In this document: positions 8,301-14,582 of the stretch, one piece after another
Layout of the letters: each line of letters opens with the position of its first letter
How positions within the stretch are numbered: position 1 is the first letter of the stretch
Source of the DNA: a virus
Virus record (IMG/VR): IMGVR_UViG_3300006919_011393
Location: 1-24,834 of that record
Length of the DNA stretch: 24,834 bases
Reading direction: 5' to 3' (one strand)
Made by a program: the position numbers and the translations under genes
The notes under the pieces: model-generated
What the model was told of the DNA's origin: nothing
Seen by the model: only the letters and a program-made list of their open reading frames with translations
The model's database searches: none

Positions 8301-11300
8301 AAATACTTTTGGATCTTTATAAGCATCGTCAAGCTTTACGCCCCGACTGTTTAACTCACGGACAACATCAACATCTGACATCTCGTCGAGTGCTGCACGC
8401 TCAAAGTCTTGTCGTCGTTCTAGTTGTGCAGCCTTGCCTTGCTTAATCTTTTCTCTGGCACCTGCATCATAACGACTTGGGTTGTAACCTGGAGCATCGC
8501 CCCAGTCATTGTGAGCAGCCGGTCGACCTGCTACTCTTTTTGTTCTTGTCGTTAAGATCCGCTGGGCAATGTCATCTTTTTTCTTGATGCCTTTAAGCGG
8601 AATGTTTTCCTTTTTAGCGATAGCTTTAAGGTCTTTGACTGTAACCTTTGGGTCAAACAGTCCCTGCTCAATACCAGGATGTACGTCATAGCCCTTCACG
8701 TCCATCTCAGTGAGCTTCTCTACTAGCTCCCTACGCACAGCCGTCTCTGTCCTTTTGCGCTCGATAGGAGCCGCCCTAGCGGCTCTTCTCGAGCGTGCAG
8801 CGCTGTCCTTAACTCGTGATCCATCTTGATCTAGGAGATCGCTGTCACCTCGACGCCAGTTTATTTTAGCTTTTTCACCAGGAGCTACTTCAAGTGTCCA
8901 GGTTCGAGGAGTTACTCGATCCATACCCGGAGCTACATCCGACTGAGCCTTGGGGCTTTGCTCTTTTGGCCTTGGCGAAATAGTAAGAACGCCATCGTTT
9001 GCCCTAACCTCTGGGACAATAGACAGGCTTTCATCGTACTTCAGTCCTCTTTTGTTTGCTTCTGCCACAAGAGTTTCCATGGGCATTTCCATGTACTTTG
9101 TGCGGGCAGCGTTTCGCTCAGCTTCATTCAGCCGTGGCTTTCTTAGTGTGTCAGGACTTCCTTCATACGTTTCCATTTCGTGTTGGATTTCTCCCTCACG
9201 TCCTGGTTTCTTCATTGTATGAACCCTGGTCTGATCAGGCTTGTCACTAATTGAGTCAATGCCTGTGCCCTTGGCTTTGTACTGAGGGCTTCGCGTTTCA
9301 GCGGTTAGGGGCGTCTCTAAGCCAAAGGCTCTTCGCCCTGTAAGCTGGTCCCATAACGGACTGCCAATAATAACCTGTCCAGTATCAGAAATAATACTAG
9401 GAATGTTTTGATTAACCCTTTCCATGATTTCACGGAAAGCTTTTACCCCTACTTCTTTTTGAGCAATTCGCATTGTGCGAGCAACTTTTTCCATGTTTGC
9501 TAGATCAATAGCAGGAGCCATGCTTTCGGCCGCTGACTCTAAAACATTTACAAAATAAGCTAAGCCATTTGCTGTGTACTCAATACCAACACCAGCCGCA
9601 CTAGTAACAGGCGGCCTATAAGCAGCGGTCTCACCGTCTCTTTGGACTGGCATATCTAAATCAGAAAACGCACCATCGTCTCGACTTAAAACCTCACCTT
9701 CTTTTGCTAAGCTTTCTACGGCGGTATCAAAAGAGTCCTGGTATTTTACGTTCTTTGCAGTGTTCTCTGGATTAAGACGGTCTAATACTAACTGCTCAGC
9801 TTTTCGCAGCAGCGTAATCATTGCCTGATCTCGTGCTCGCTCAGCATCTATTGCGGGACGAGATAAGCGCTCGCCTCTTTCTAGCCTGCCAGTAGCTTCT
9901 AGTGATAAAGTACCAGGATCGCTTTCAAGTTCTTTGTGAATATCATTTGCAGCTTCACGAACAGCTTCAGAAAACCTTTGTCGGTTATCCATTTTAACTT
10001 GATCAGGAGTTGCGCCTTGGAGAGTTCCTGATTCAGTCTTTAATGTTTCAACACCAAGGTCTGGCATTGCACGAGGAGAAGGCTCGTAAGGGTCTACGTT
10101 TTGAGGGTACTGGTGAACCTCTTTAGTTGCTCCGCCTTCCCATTGTTTCGTTTCATTGTTCCAGCGTTGTGGCTCTTTAACAATTCGATAGCCCTTACGA
10201 GGAACATGTTCGCCAGACCTTTGCTGTGGAGTATCTTCTGGTGTTGTCCGGTAAAAAGGGTGCTCTTTATCTACGCTAAAAAGAACTCCATCGACCACTG
10301 TTTCGCCAATGGCTTGTTCAGCAGCGTAAGGAATATCGCCTTTCTTTTCTCTTAGGCTGTAAGGAACAACCTCCTGCATACTATCAGGATCAGGAACAAA
10401 ATCAGGGTCAGCCTGCCTGCCCATTTCAAGCTCAGCTTGACGCACGCCTTCCTTGGCTTGCTGCATTCCTTCTGCAACGCCTCGTCGGGCTCGCTGGCTT
10501 TCTAGCCCTAAAGCATGAGACTCTGCCTGGCCTTGGCTACGACGAGTCGTTGCTTTGTATATTTCGTTATTTAAAAGTCTAAGCCTTGGGCTTTTTTTAA
10601 CTGCGGCTCCAAAGAAATAACGTGCTGCCATTGGCACACCAATGCCAATGGCTGCACCCATAGCCCCGTGCGTAGGAATACCAGTCCAAAAGAGATGAGC
10701 AAAATCTTTAACAGCCTTACGGCCAATATCACGAACACGCCGAGGCTCGAGTGCGCCTGGAACTCTTTTGATTCCCGGAACAGAAACAGTAGCCTGAGGA
10801 TTGGCAACGTCATCCCCCTTAAGGGCGAAGTCTCTACCTACTCGACCCGCTTCGCGTATAACGCTTTTAGGTACTCCGGGGATTGTGCCTGGATCAAAAT
10901 CCCCTACAGCTTTAATGCCAGCAGCAATTGGCTCAGCCGCATCTTTAACAAGTCGACCGGTAGCTTTACCAAGCGCAGCGGCAATAGAGATGGGAGCCCA
11001 GTCGCCAGCTTTAGCGCCTAAGTCTAGGGTTGTTTCTAAAGCTTTTTTTGTTCGAGGGTTTTTTGCTAGGTGCTCACTTAAACTTACCTTTTGAACTTTT
11101 GAAAGTGTCCCTTTGGCAACAGCGCCTGCTAACCGGAACATGGCAGGGGCAAAAAGAGCACCAAGAATAACAGGCTTGCGAACTACTTTAAGATAGTAAT
11201 CAGGATCTTTAGTAAAGCCCGCAGTAAGAGCGCCAGCTAAGCCGCCGCTCATTGATCCGCCCATTTGAAATGCTGCATCGCCACGGCTTTGACCTGGCTG

Positions 11301-12206
11301 CCTTGGCGGCTCACCCACCAAGCCGAGAGCAAAATGAATTCCGCCCTCACCCATTACCCAAAGATCATCCCACCAATCTTTGTAAAGTTTCTGATCTGCT
11401 TGTCTAAGTTTTTGCCAGTGATCAATGTACCCTTTATAGTCACGGAGAAACGGAACTTCGTTTCCGTCTGAATCTGTAAGCGGGTAGTTTTGATTCTGTT
11501 TTGCTAAATTTAACTGATTAAAATTAGAACGATAACTAGCATAGCCTTCGTCTATTTGTTTAGCCACCTCAATCTTTTCCCAGTCTGGCACTCCAGGTTG
11601 GGTATCGTATTCTCCAGCAGCTATTCTTTGATCAAGGTTTCTTCCTGTCTCAGCAGACCTTCCGTATTTCCTGTCCATTGCACGCCAGTAATCAGGCGCT
11701 GCTTTAAAAAAAGGATGCTGCTCTAATTGCCAGGTAGGACCATAGTCGCCCATGTTTTTAGGTATACCAAAATCACTATATTCTTTTGGTTGAGTAGGGC
11801 TGGCGCTTTTAAAGTGTGCAGCCTCATCAGCAATAAGCTGATTCAAAGCGGCTCCCCCCCTTAAGGGGGGAGCCTCTGAGTAGCCAGGGCCAGGAAGCTC
11901 TGGACCCGCAGGCGTGTAGGTAAAGTTATCACCTAAGCTTCTAATGTAATTTAAAAACCTTTCGGTTTCTGGGTTGTTGTTTTTAATATCAAGCAACCGA
12001 TTAATCTCTAGTTGCTCGGAGGCTTTGCGCTGTGCAGCTTCTAGTGGAACATCTAATGCTCCAGCAATCATACTTGGAACAGTTACAAACGGACCTGCTC
12101 TGTCCAGGATTCCGTGATCAACCCCGCCAGGTCCAAGCTGTTTTCTAAGCTGTTCTTTTCTGGCTTCTTGTTCTTTAGGATCGCTTGACCAGTCTACATC
12201 AGCCAT
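2322..12206 (-). CDS. Giant virion/ejected protein (3294 residues), polyvalent-protein-like
   Basis: Occupies about 40% of the window. The ATG has AGGAAGG about 12 nt upstream. Visible parts in order: an N-terminal region with Trp/Tyr-rich helices; a Gly/Ala-rich hydrophobic stretch and membrane-like segments (about 280-365: AAFQMGGSMSGGLAGALTAG, then PVILGALFAPAMFRLAGAVA; again about 509-537: GAMGAAIGIGVPMAARYF); a very charged middle (about 560-1500). Within the middle are helix-extension-helix-like repeats (about 1041-1059, 1188-1217, 1276-1294). A Lys/Arg tract follows (about 1510-1590: PAKKKRKFVLKSKR, KPKRSKSKKRYKTKGK). The long helical C-terminal half includes KSLLTQGGNIAGNLI (from about 2597) and NYRNVPRIVQAARVG followed by ALVNPFISFPAIASDI (about 2812-2851). 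This layout resembles, from memory, the LPD38-type C-terminal regions of phage polyvalent proteins. By position it replaces T7 gp16 as the ejection protein. I see no polymerase, nuclease or methylase active-site motif; specific enzymatic activity is unassigned. Confidence 0.7.
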   Translation of the reverse strand: MADVDWSSDPKEQEARKEQLRKQLGPGGVDHGILDRAGPFVTVPSMIAGALDVPLEAAQRKASEQLEINRLLDIKNNNPETERFLNYIRSLGDNFTYTPAGPELPGPGYSEAPPLRGGAALNQLIADEAAHFKSASPTQPKEYSDFGIPKNMGDYGPTWQLEQHPFFKAAPDYWRAMDRKYGRSAETGRNLDQRIAAGEYDTQPGVPDWEKIEVAKQIDEGYASYRSNFNQLNLAKQNQNYPLTDSDGNEVPFLRDYKGYIDHWQKLRQADQKLYKDWWDDLWVMGEGGIHFALGLVGEPPRQPGQSRGDAAFQMGGSMSGGLAGALTAGFTKDPDYYLKVVRKPVILGALFAPAMFRLAGAVAKGTLSKVQKVSLSEHLAKNPRTKKALETTLDLGAKAGDWAPISIAAALGKATGRLVKDAAEPIAAGIKAVGDFDPGTIPGVPKSVIREAGRVGRDFALKGDDVANPQATVSVPGIKRVPGALEPRRVRDIGRKAVKDFAHLFWTGIPTHGAMGAAIGIGVPMAARYFFGAAVKKSPRLRLLNNEIYKATTRRSQGQAESHALGLESQRARRGVAEGMQQAKEGVRQAELEMGRQADPDFVPDPDSMQEVVPYSLREKKGDIPYAAEQAIGETVVDGVLFSVDKEHPFYRTTPEDTPQQRSGEHVPRKGYRIVKEPQRWNNETKQWEGGATKEVHQYPQNVDPYEPSPRAMPDLGVETLKTESGTLQGATPDQVKMDNRQRFSEAVREAANDIHKELESDPGTLSLEATGRLERGERLSRPAIDAERARDQAMITLLRKAEQLVLDRLNPENTAKNVKYQDSFDTAVESLAKEGEVLSRDDGAFSDLDMPVQRDGETAAYRPPVTSAAGVGIEYTANGLAYFVNVLESAAESMAPAIDLANMEKVARTMRIAQKEVGVKAFREIMERVNQNIPSIISDTGQVIIGSPLWDQLTGRRAFGLETPLTAETRSPQYKAKGTGIDSISDKPDQTRVHTMKKPGREGEIQHEMETYEGSPDTLRKPRLNEAERNAARTKYMEMPMETLVAEANKRGLKYDESLSIVPEVRANDGVLTISPRPKEQSPKAQSDVAPGMDRVTPRTWTLEVAPGEKAKINWRRGDSDLLDQDGSRVKDSAARSRRAARAAPIERKRTETAVRRELVEKLTEMDVKGYDVHPGIEQGLFDPKVTVKDLKAIAKKENIPLKGIKKKDDIAQRILTTRTKRVAGRPAAHNDWGDAPGYNPSRYDAGAREKIKQGKAAQLERRQDFERAALDEMSDVDVVRELNSRGVKLDDAYKDPKVFKDGGKSKRQKTKLNTRKLKAELDKLKTKQDIFNWVEEKNNSRKLDPESYDVEQMAETQGVSPSEISARSEQRQIVVRKRLKRSDLIDDIIRQEKENFRSVTSQSNLPSARSLLDRARRDADSKELLSRAEHAWEGSVDQKTATARKKAIERRFGKGNKEETIGDPSGLAAASKLGEYIEAKGELSPGQVKSLNEAVVEAGMKDPKLMSFQKEKPKKVEATTDADAKPAKKKRKFVLKSKRGQAIVKNLTAKAKAGDARSRAILNRIAPKPKRSKSKKRYKTKGKPKSEQEVYRSFDKEIGEMAKKHIAAKKSGKLRGQQGTQAQDLAARIVSANLPLPLQKKLIGRIRKEIMESAGIDRPYGREGTPVEELQAIEDGTLVTEMLGSGKSASAKKYIATKLTPVIKEFDRRVNVANENIKAFEKTQKERTLSSEEVQSYNRNVKERAQALDEKAVVIAEVLTQFVEGVVKAEWLEDFTPLRGTAGNRALTQRGTTRNIPGSKRVSDLGAQIKRRLNALPVLIRNAIKKGRKLPEDLAQALSETTKRQELLDSLDVKDPTGKLRRDYIKNEQNIRLAQSLEIPGIWNESVNGNPIYNMWDRIAKNEWAGALDYVSSQLKKALEESVATKGTEANVYYSVAESAIRLGQDLTSYRVPLPKRFKREFYLIRDAIKKGGITSFNKARKRLADSDLNPSEQYALSKILDEQEGIQVERAKGIERQIGDTTLTEQDRSYLKQRLIHSGALFSEPGQVPQRSPLIMSLDSGWSKEYTAWVKDFVSDMQRQGKSLGEQRSWTAALMEIWNENGGHGILLDDGFKMKVVEHVVERAQRDYQAAHKTSLPDSEVARLKLASLSWLKSNEVPFRAKPMAAPHSKAKAPTTDKFSVEGGLALRDVPRYLEFFYDAGMEVGGGRFKRTYDLYQIIPEVFGGLKNKERKAHQMGAFKRFHGQYAAGVKMSNLHNLHRGYMSMVDVSYGDTIPEAMSKIAFYNIFDGTPIKSLPNRLLRFMKEFYNKELDMMEPRDNYFETYNKDTGAAVTTASVEKVTNKDLSAWMKGDVTYAVKELQRLYRQRMENQIANKHNLKMDELHKIPDLLDDNGNRYKLDISDKELNQIFGKGWQKDKRAKPGSLWMDISNSVDRFSSFFDRPEKDLGGIIQGLWDGTYSTDIKWQQPFETLRVAIQNASREMLGEGEALGPMRSLFDNLDPEGFRTYTQAGEAGIREARLTDLNPTGRKDMQGRPINEGASAPQELIPDVVNDIQWHPEIRQGMAWDAQLTKDMSNLGAAFQSMVKGGITVKSLLTQGGNIAGNLIAISMTTGESVPSIVFRIWATNSLFKTYKENPKWYRENLGSFSKETQRYLKAMDAIDRFTGIDLMDMVTVETQGRGLGDFLSTTKLGDKKAWQKMKESPVYKAGEFYEQLWQDLYQKGDNLPRKAEVLREAIEGYELLDSLEPGDHISFQTSQRGDTKLYKDKKGIYRITKRREKQYPSKEDPFVDKTIASWAARRTFGRIFNYRNVPRIVQAARVGKLGGFSALVNPFISFPAIASDIIGVKKGVVANTLLDNMFRNDIKTNSAGAAMKLGKLNASKALRQYAYLTTVQSFAYPHSNDLELMGKSKSQRGTPSLLATESSAYNEARLLSWRNGNPMEMSKLIHDNLFSFEALLAEKMTDWLDSFDKTKQEKIANYDPMTVVATPGQGGGFQEIPTSANAEVDYFMGLVNSGQTLTTEDYLAIGNMTGGFIASIWRDMYDAKTATEKAQILVSKTPQMFLGVNNTQVAKTFLARSNLIDPGGYVSPYRNQIKADDDLALAKRRGNWVLSTGEEPYLGGETFAERADKDGYDSQLKYLDTYTASVIARTSARRAMLLDENQMNPYIKALKDGLRRNLIDNTEYKDPIKNRATVDANGLSELRIDHIISVLQEYHQSIRTDLDYRRKLKLDIPFNLDRDFKTEMKSKKMRWDKAERQMGRLGRQRKRDFDASAAREKAAAAARKVK
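2708..2740 (-). repeat. Long inverted repeat, 13 bp with two mismatches, giant gene
   Basis: CGAGGA (2708-2713) pairs with TCCTCG (2735-2740), CA (2715-2716) with TG (2732-2733), and CGCCC (2718-2722) with GGGCG (2726-2730). The loop is TTC; on the transcript it reads GAA. Encodes ARTSARRAMLLD. Confidence 0.75.
4548..4577 (-). repeat. Bulged inverted repeat, 12 bp, giant gene
   Basis: GGGG-ATCAGCTC (4548-4559) pairs with GAGCTGAT (4565-4572) and CCCC (4574-4577). G4573 is bulged and the loop is TTGAG. Same length, loop size and bulge side as the element at 80-109, with unrelated sequence. Confidence 0.8.
7946..7975 (-). repeat. Bulged inverted repeat, 11 bp, giant gene
   Basis: CTCG (7946-7949) and CTCGCTC (7951-7957) pair with GAGCGAG (7965-7971) and CGAG (7972-7975). 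T7950 is bulged and the loop is TATCAAG. Encodes ARSLLDRARRD. CTCG repetition contributes to the pairing, so it is less surprising than the others. Confidence 0.65.
8758..8795 (-). repeat. Longest inverted repeat, 15 bp with two defects, giant gene
   Basis: CGCTCGA (8758-8764) pairs with TCGAGCG (8789-8795), A8766 with T8787, and GAGCCGC (8768-8774) with GCGGCTC (8779-8785). T8765/C8788 mismatch and G8767/T8786 is a wobble on the plus strand. The loop is CCTA. Encodes ARSRRAARAAPIER, just before the helix-extension-helix-like segment. Confidence 0.85.
10622..10657 (-). repeat. Long inverted repeat, 14 bp with one mismatch, giant gene
   Basis: GTGC (10622-10625) pairs with GCAC (10654-10657) and GCCATTGGCA (10627-10636) with TGCCAATGGC (10643-10652). 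T10626 faces T10653 and the loop is CACCAA. It encodes the hydrophobic GAAIGIGVPMAA segment, where Gly/Ala codons could favour pairing. Confidence 0.85.
11850..11874 (-). repeat. Inverted repeat, 10 bp, C/G runs, giant gene
   Basis: GGCTCCCCCC (11850-11859) pairs with GGGGGGAGCC (11865-11874), loop CTTAA. The core CCCC-TTAA-GGGG resembles the capsid-spacer hairpins. It encodes EAPPLRGGA, a Pro/Gly segment near the N-terminus that could be an inserted linker. Confidence 0.8.
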
Positions 12207-12209
12207 TAT

Positions 12210-14579
12210 CTAGCCTTCCTGTTCTGCTTTATTTGCAGCTGCCTGCTCTCTAGCTGACTTGCGCTGTACTGGCTTTCTTCTGGGGCCTGTAGGCCTAGGC
12301 TTAGAAAGAGGAACCAAAGGGGCTACAGGAGCCGCTGGCTGGTCCCAGGCACTACGCATACCCATAACAAAGTTTGAATACATAACACCTTCTTTAGGCA
12401 TCTTCTGTCTTCCCGCAAGCCACTTGTTAACTCGGCCTCTGCCATAGTTATAAGCGAGCAGAGCAATAGCCTCTGCATGATCTGCGTTAGGGTTTGGCCC
12501 CCTTGTTGAATAGTAGTCAATTAATCGCTTCATGTATTTAGCAGAAGCCATAGCTGACTTATCAACATTATAATAATCAGCGTTACTCTTTAACCCAATA
12601 CCTGGACCACCAGGCCCTTTTGGTTCTGGAATAATTTGGAACGGACCTTTAGCATTTTTCTTGCTGTCTTTTTTAACTGAGCCAAAAGCTGATTCAACAA
12701 AAGCAATTCCAAGCACAATGTTTGGATCAATCCCATATTTTTTACCGGCTTTAGTTGCTGCATTTTTAAATTGGTTGCTTGGCATACGAACCTTACCGTT
12801 TACGATTCGTTTGCTTTTCTTCATTTTGTGCCACTTTTCAAAGTCCTTAGTAATTTTTAAGGGATCTTCGCCTGCGTGGTAATTGAACCCAGCCCTTGTC
12901 ATGTGCGGTGGAAGCTCAATTAAGAAATCATCAACGCCTCCTTCCAGCATTGCTTTTTCTTTTTCAACGGTCTCCGGGCTTAAGTTATTGGGATTAGATG
13001 TCATAGGCTCATTAGAGCCAGACATAGGAACAGGCTTAGGAACGCGCTGTTGATAGATAGGAGGCTGTTGCGGAAGCTCTACCAAAGGAACTTGTTGCGG
13101 AGACATTACTGGAGGCATTGATTGCTGACCAGGAACAGAGGGGCTAGGCGGTTGCGAAGATCCGCCAGGCGGCAACATCGGACCGGCTGGCTGATCGTCA
13201 GGAATGCCTGCATCTTTTGCAACTGCTAACGGATCATAACCATCGGTAGCTCTATCAATAGCTGGGTCCCTCATTTGCTCAGGCGTCATTGTTGACGGAG
13301 CGCTAGGTTGTGATGGTAACGCCGGTGTAGCAGGAGGTGCGGGCGGAGGAGCGGCTACTGCCGGCTGAGCAGGCACAGGTGCCGGAACTGCCGCAGGAGA
13401 TTGTGCAGGAGCCGCTCCCGTTGCCGGTTGAGCAGCCGGCGCGCCCGCTATGATCGGTGCTCTTACTCGTCCGCGAGGGCTTTTCCAGCCCTCGTCGGTC
13501 CATCGCTGAGCGGTAGCTAAAGAGTTTTCAGCAATATTACTATCGTCCGCTGTAGCTAAAATTTCCTGAGCAACAGCAAGTTCTCTTTGAGCTTTAGGGT
13601 TGTCCTGATACATGTTCGGATAAAACCTGTAAGAATCTATAGTGCGCAAAGCCCAGTTAATATCATTAAACCGCTCTCTAAAGCCTGGTCCCCATGTACT
13701 TTCTTGTTGAGCAAGTCCAATAGCCGCATCTCTAAAATTCCTAGCCTTCTGGAGCAGGTTGCTTCTTGTTGCAAGATTACCTTTAGGGTCAGCAATTAGG
13801 GCTTCTTCTTCGTCGCTAAGTCTGCGCCTATACGTTGTTCTGTCTGGCTCCATGACCCAAAAACTAGGGTCCGGTCGATTGCCAGAGGTTGGGCCGTAAA
13901 AACCTTTAGGTCCAAAGGGATCGGGACCTAAGCCAGAAAGGGTTGAGGCAGCAGAAAACTGGCTCCACTTACCGCTTCGCCCCCACTTCTCCTGAAGCTT
14001 AGTAACGCCTGTTTGATTTATTACAGCGGGCCTTCGTGACGAGCCCTTGCCTTTAATTCCTCGAGCTTGTTGTGTCATGGGCGGCAAGACGCGTTTGAAT
14101 TGCTTGGTAAGCGTCTCCTGGTCTACGCCTGTAAATCTATTTAATAACCCACCAGTGCCAGGCCGGTTATAAGCCTGGTTCATTTTTTCTATAGCTGCTC
14201 TACGTTTTGCATAATCGCTAGCGCCCGCTGCCTGCTTTAGGCCCTGCTCATAACTGTTAGCTTGAAGTTGTTTTTTAACAAACTCTTCTTCAGATTGAGA
14301 TGGCTCAGCAAACGGCTGCCCCTTGTTAAGCTGAGAAAGACGCTTGTCAGCTAGCTGCTGATTGTAATCTAAACTTGCTTTTGATTTAGCTGCCTGTTCC
14401 CGGCTGTAAGATTGAACAGCATCAGTAACTGTACCACCAATTTTATCAAGCAAGCCTACCGCAGTGGCTACCCCTTCAGGGGAAGCCCACTGCTCCTGAA
14501 CCCTTTGAGTCATTGTTGGCTTAAAAGGGTCAGCTTCAAAGTTTGCCTTGAAGACTGAGGGGGGTAAGATTCTAGCCAT
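12210..14579 (-). CDS. Internal virion protein with lytic transglycosylase (SLT) domain
   Basis: 789 residues. The N-terminal half (1-370) is helical, Lys/Arg/Gln rich and unrecognised. Residues about 377-520 form a long Pro/Ala/Gln-rich flexible linker. The C-terminal part (about 595-740) is a soluble-lytic-transglycosylase domain: GIAFVESAFG with the predicted catalytic Glu629, GPFQI (645-649), and AYNYGRGRV (Y710-N-Y-G). These domains cleave the glycan strands of peptidoglycan with formation of 1,6-anhydro-muramic ends. In phage virions they open the wall locally for DNA ejection. The extreme C-terminus is basic (RRKPVQRKSAREQAAA). In T7 the equivalent activity sits at the N-terminus of gp16, the last of the three ejection proteins; here it is at the C-terminus of the middle one. 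The ATG follows the upstream stop by three bases. Confidence 0.85.
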   Translation of the reverse strand: MARILPPSVFKANFEADPFKPTMTQRVQEQWASPEGVATAVGLLDKIGGTVTDAVQSYSREQAAKSKASLDYNQQLADKRLSQLNKGQPFAEPSQSEEEFVKKQLQANSYEQGLKQAAGASDYAKRRAAIEKMNQAYNRPGTGGLLNRFTGVDQETLTKQFKRVLPPMTQQARGIKGKGSSRRPAVINQTGVTKLQEKWGRSGKWSQFSAASTLSGLGPDPFGPKGFYGPTSGNRPDPSFWVMEPDRTTYRRRLSDEEEALIADPKGNLATRSNLLQKARNFRDAAIGLAQQESTWGPGFRERFNDINWALRTIDSYRFYPNMYQDNPKAQRELAVAQEILATADDSNIAENSLATAQRWTDEGWKSPRGRVRAPIIAGAPAAQPATGAAPAQSPAAVPAPVPAQPAVAAPPPAPPATPALPSQPSAPSTMTPEQMRDPAIDRATDGYDPLAVAKDAGIPDDQPAGPMLPPGGSSQPPSPSVPGQQSMPPVMSPQQVPLVELPQQPPIYQQRVPKPVPMSGSNEPMTSNPNNLSPETVEKEKAMLEGGVDDFLIELPPHMTRAGFNYHAGEDPLKITKDFEKWHKMKKSKRIVNGKVRMPSNQFKNAATKAGKKYGIDPNIVLGIAFVESAFGSVKKDSKKNAKGPFQIIPEPKGPGGPGIGLKSNADYYNVDKSAMASAKYMKRLIDYYSTRGPNPNADHAEAIALLAYNYGRGRVNKWLAGRQKMPKEGVMYSNFVMGMRSAWDQPAAPVAPLVPLSKPRPTGPRRKPVQRKSAREQAAANKAEQEG
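13471..13498 (-). repeat. Bulged inverted repeat, 10 bp, transglycosylase gene
   Basis: CCG-CGAGGGC (13471-13480) pairs with GCCCTCG (13488-13494) and CGG (13496-13498). T13495 is bulged and the loop is TTTTCCA. It lies exactly where the N-terminal helical part gives way to the Pro/Ala linker. Confidence 0.65.
14461..14493 (-). repeat. Bulged inverted repeat, 13 bp, transglycosylase gene
   Basis: GCAGTGG (14461-14467) pairs with CCACTGC (14487-14493), CT (14468-14469) with AG (14484-14485), and CCCC (14471-14474) with GGGG (14479-14482). C14486 is bulged, A14470/A14483 mismatch, loop TTCA. Encodes EQWASPEGVATA. Confidence 0.75.
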
Positions 14580-14582
14580 TGT

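Noticed and set aside
8901-8922. Seven-pair hairpin with one mismatch around GGTTCGAG
   Set aside because: Short and imperfect; chance level.
2322-12206. Giant protein as an N4-like virion RNA polymerase, with the hairpins as its promoters
   Set aside because: I found none of the single-subunit polymerase motifs (T/DxxGR, the RxxxK-type motif, HDS/HDD) and no DxDxD motif. The hairpins lie within genes with varied loops, unlike N4 promoters.
13300-13450. Pro/Ala-rich repetitive stretch as a CRISPR or tandem repeat
   Set aside because: No regular unit or spacer; it is the low-complexity codon use of a flexible protein linker.
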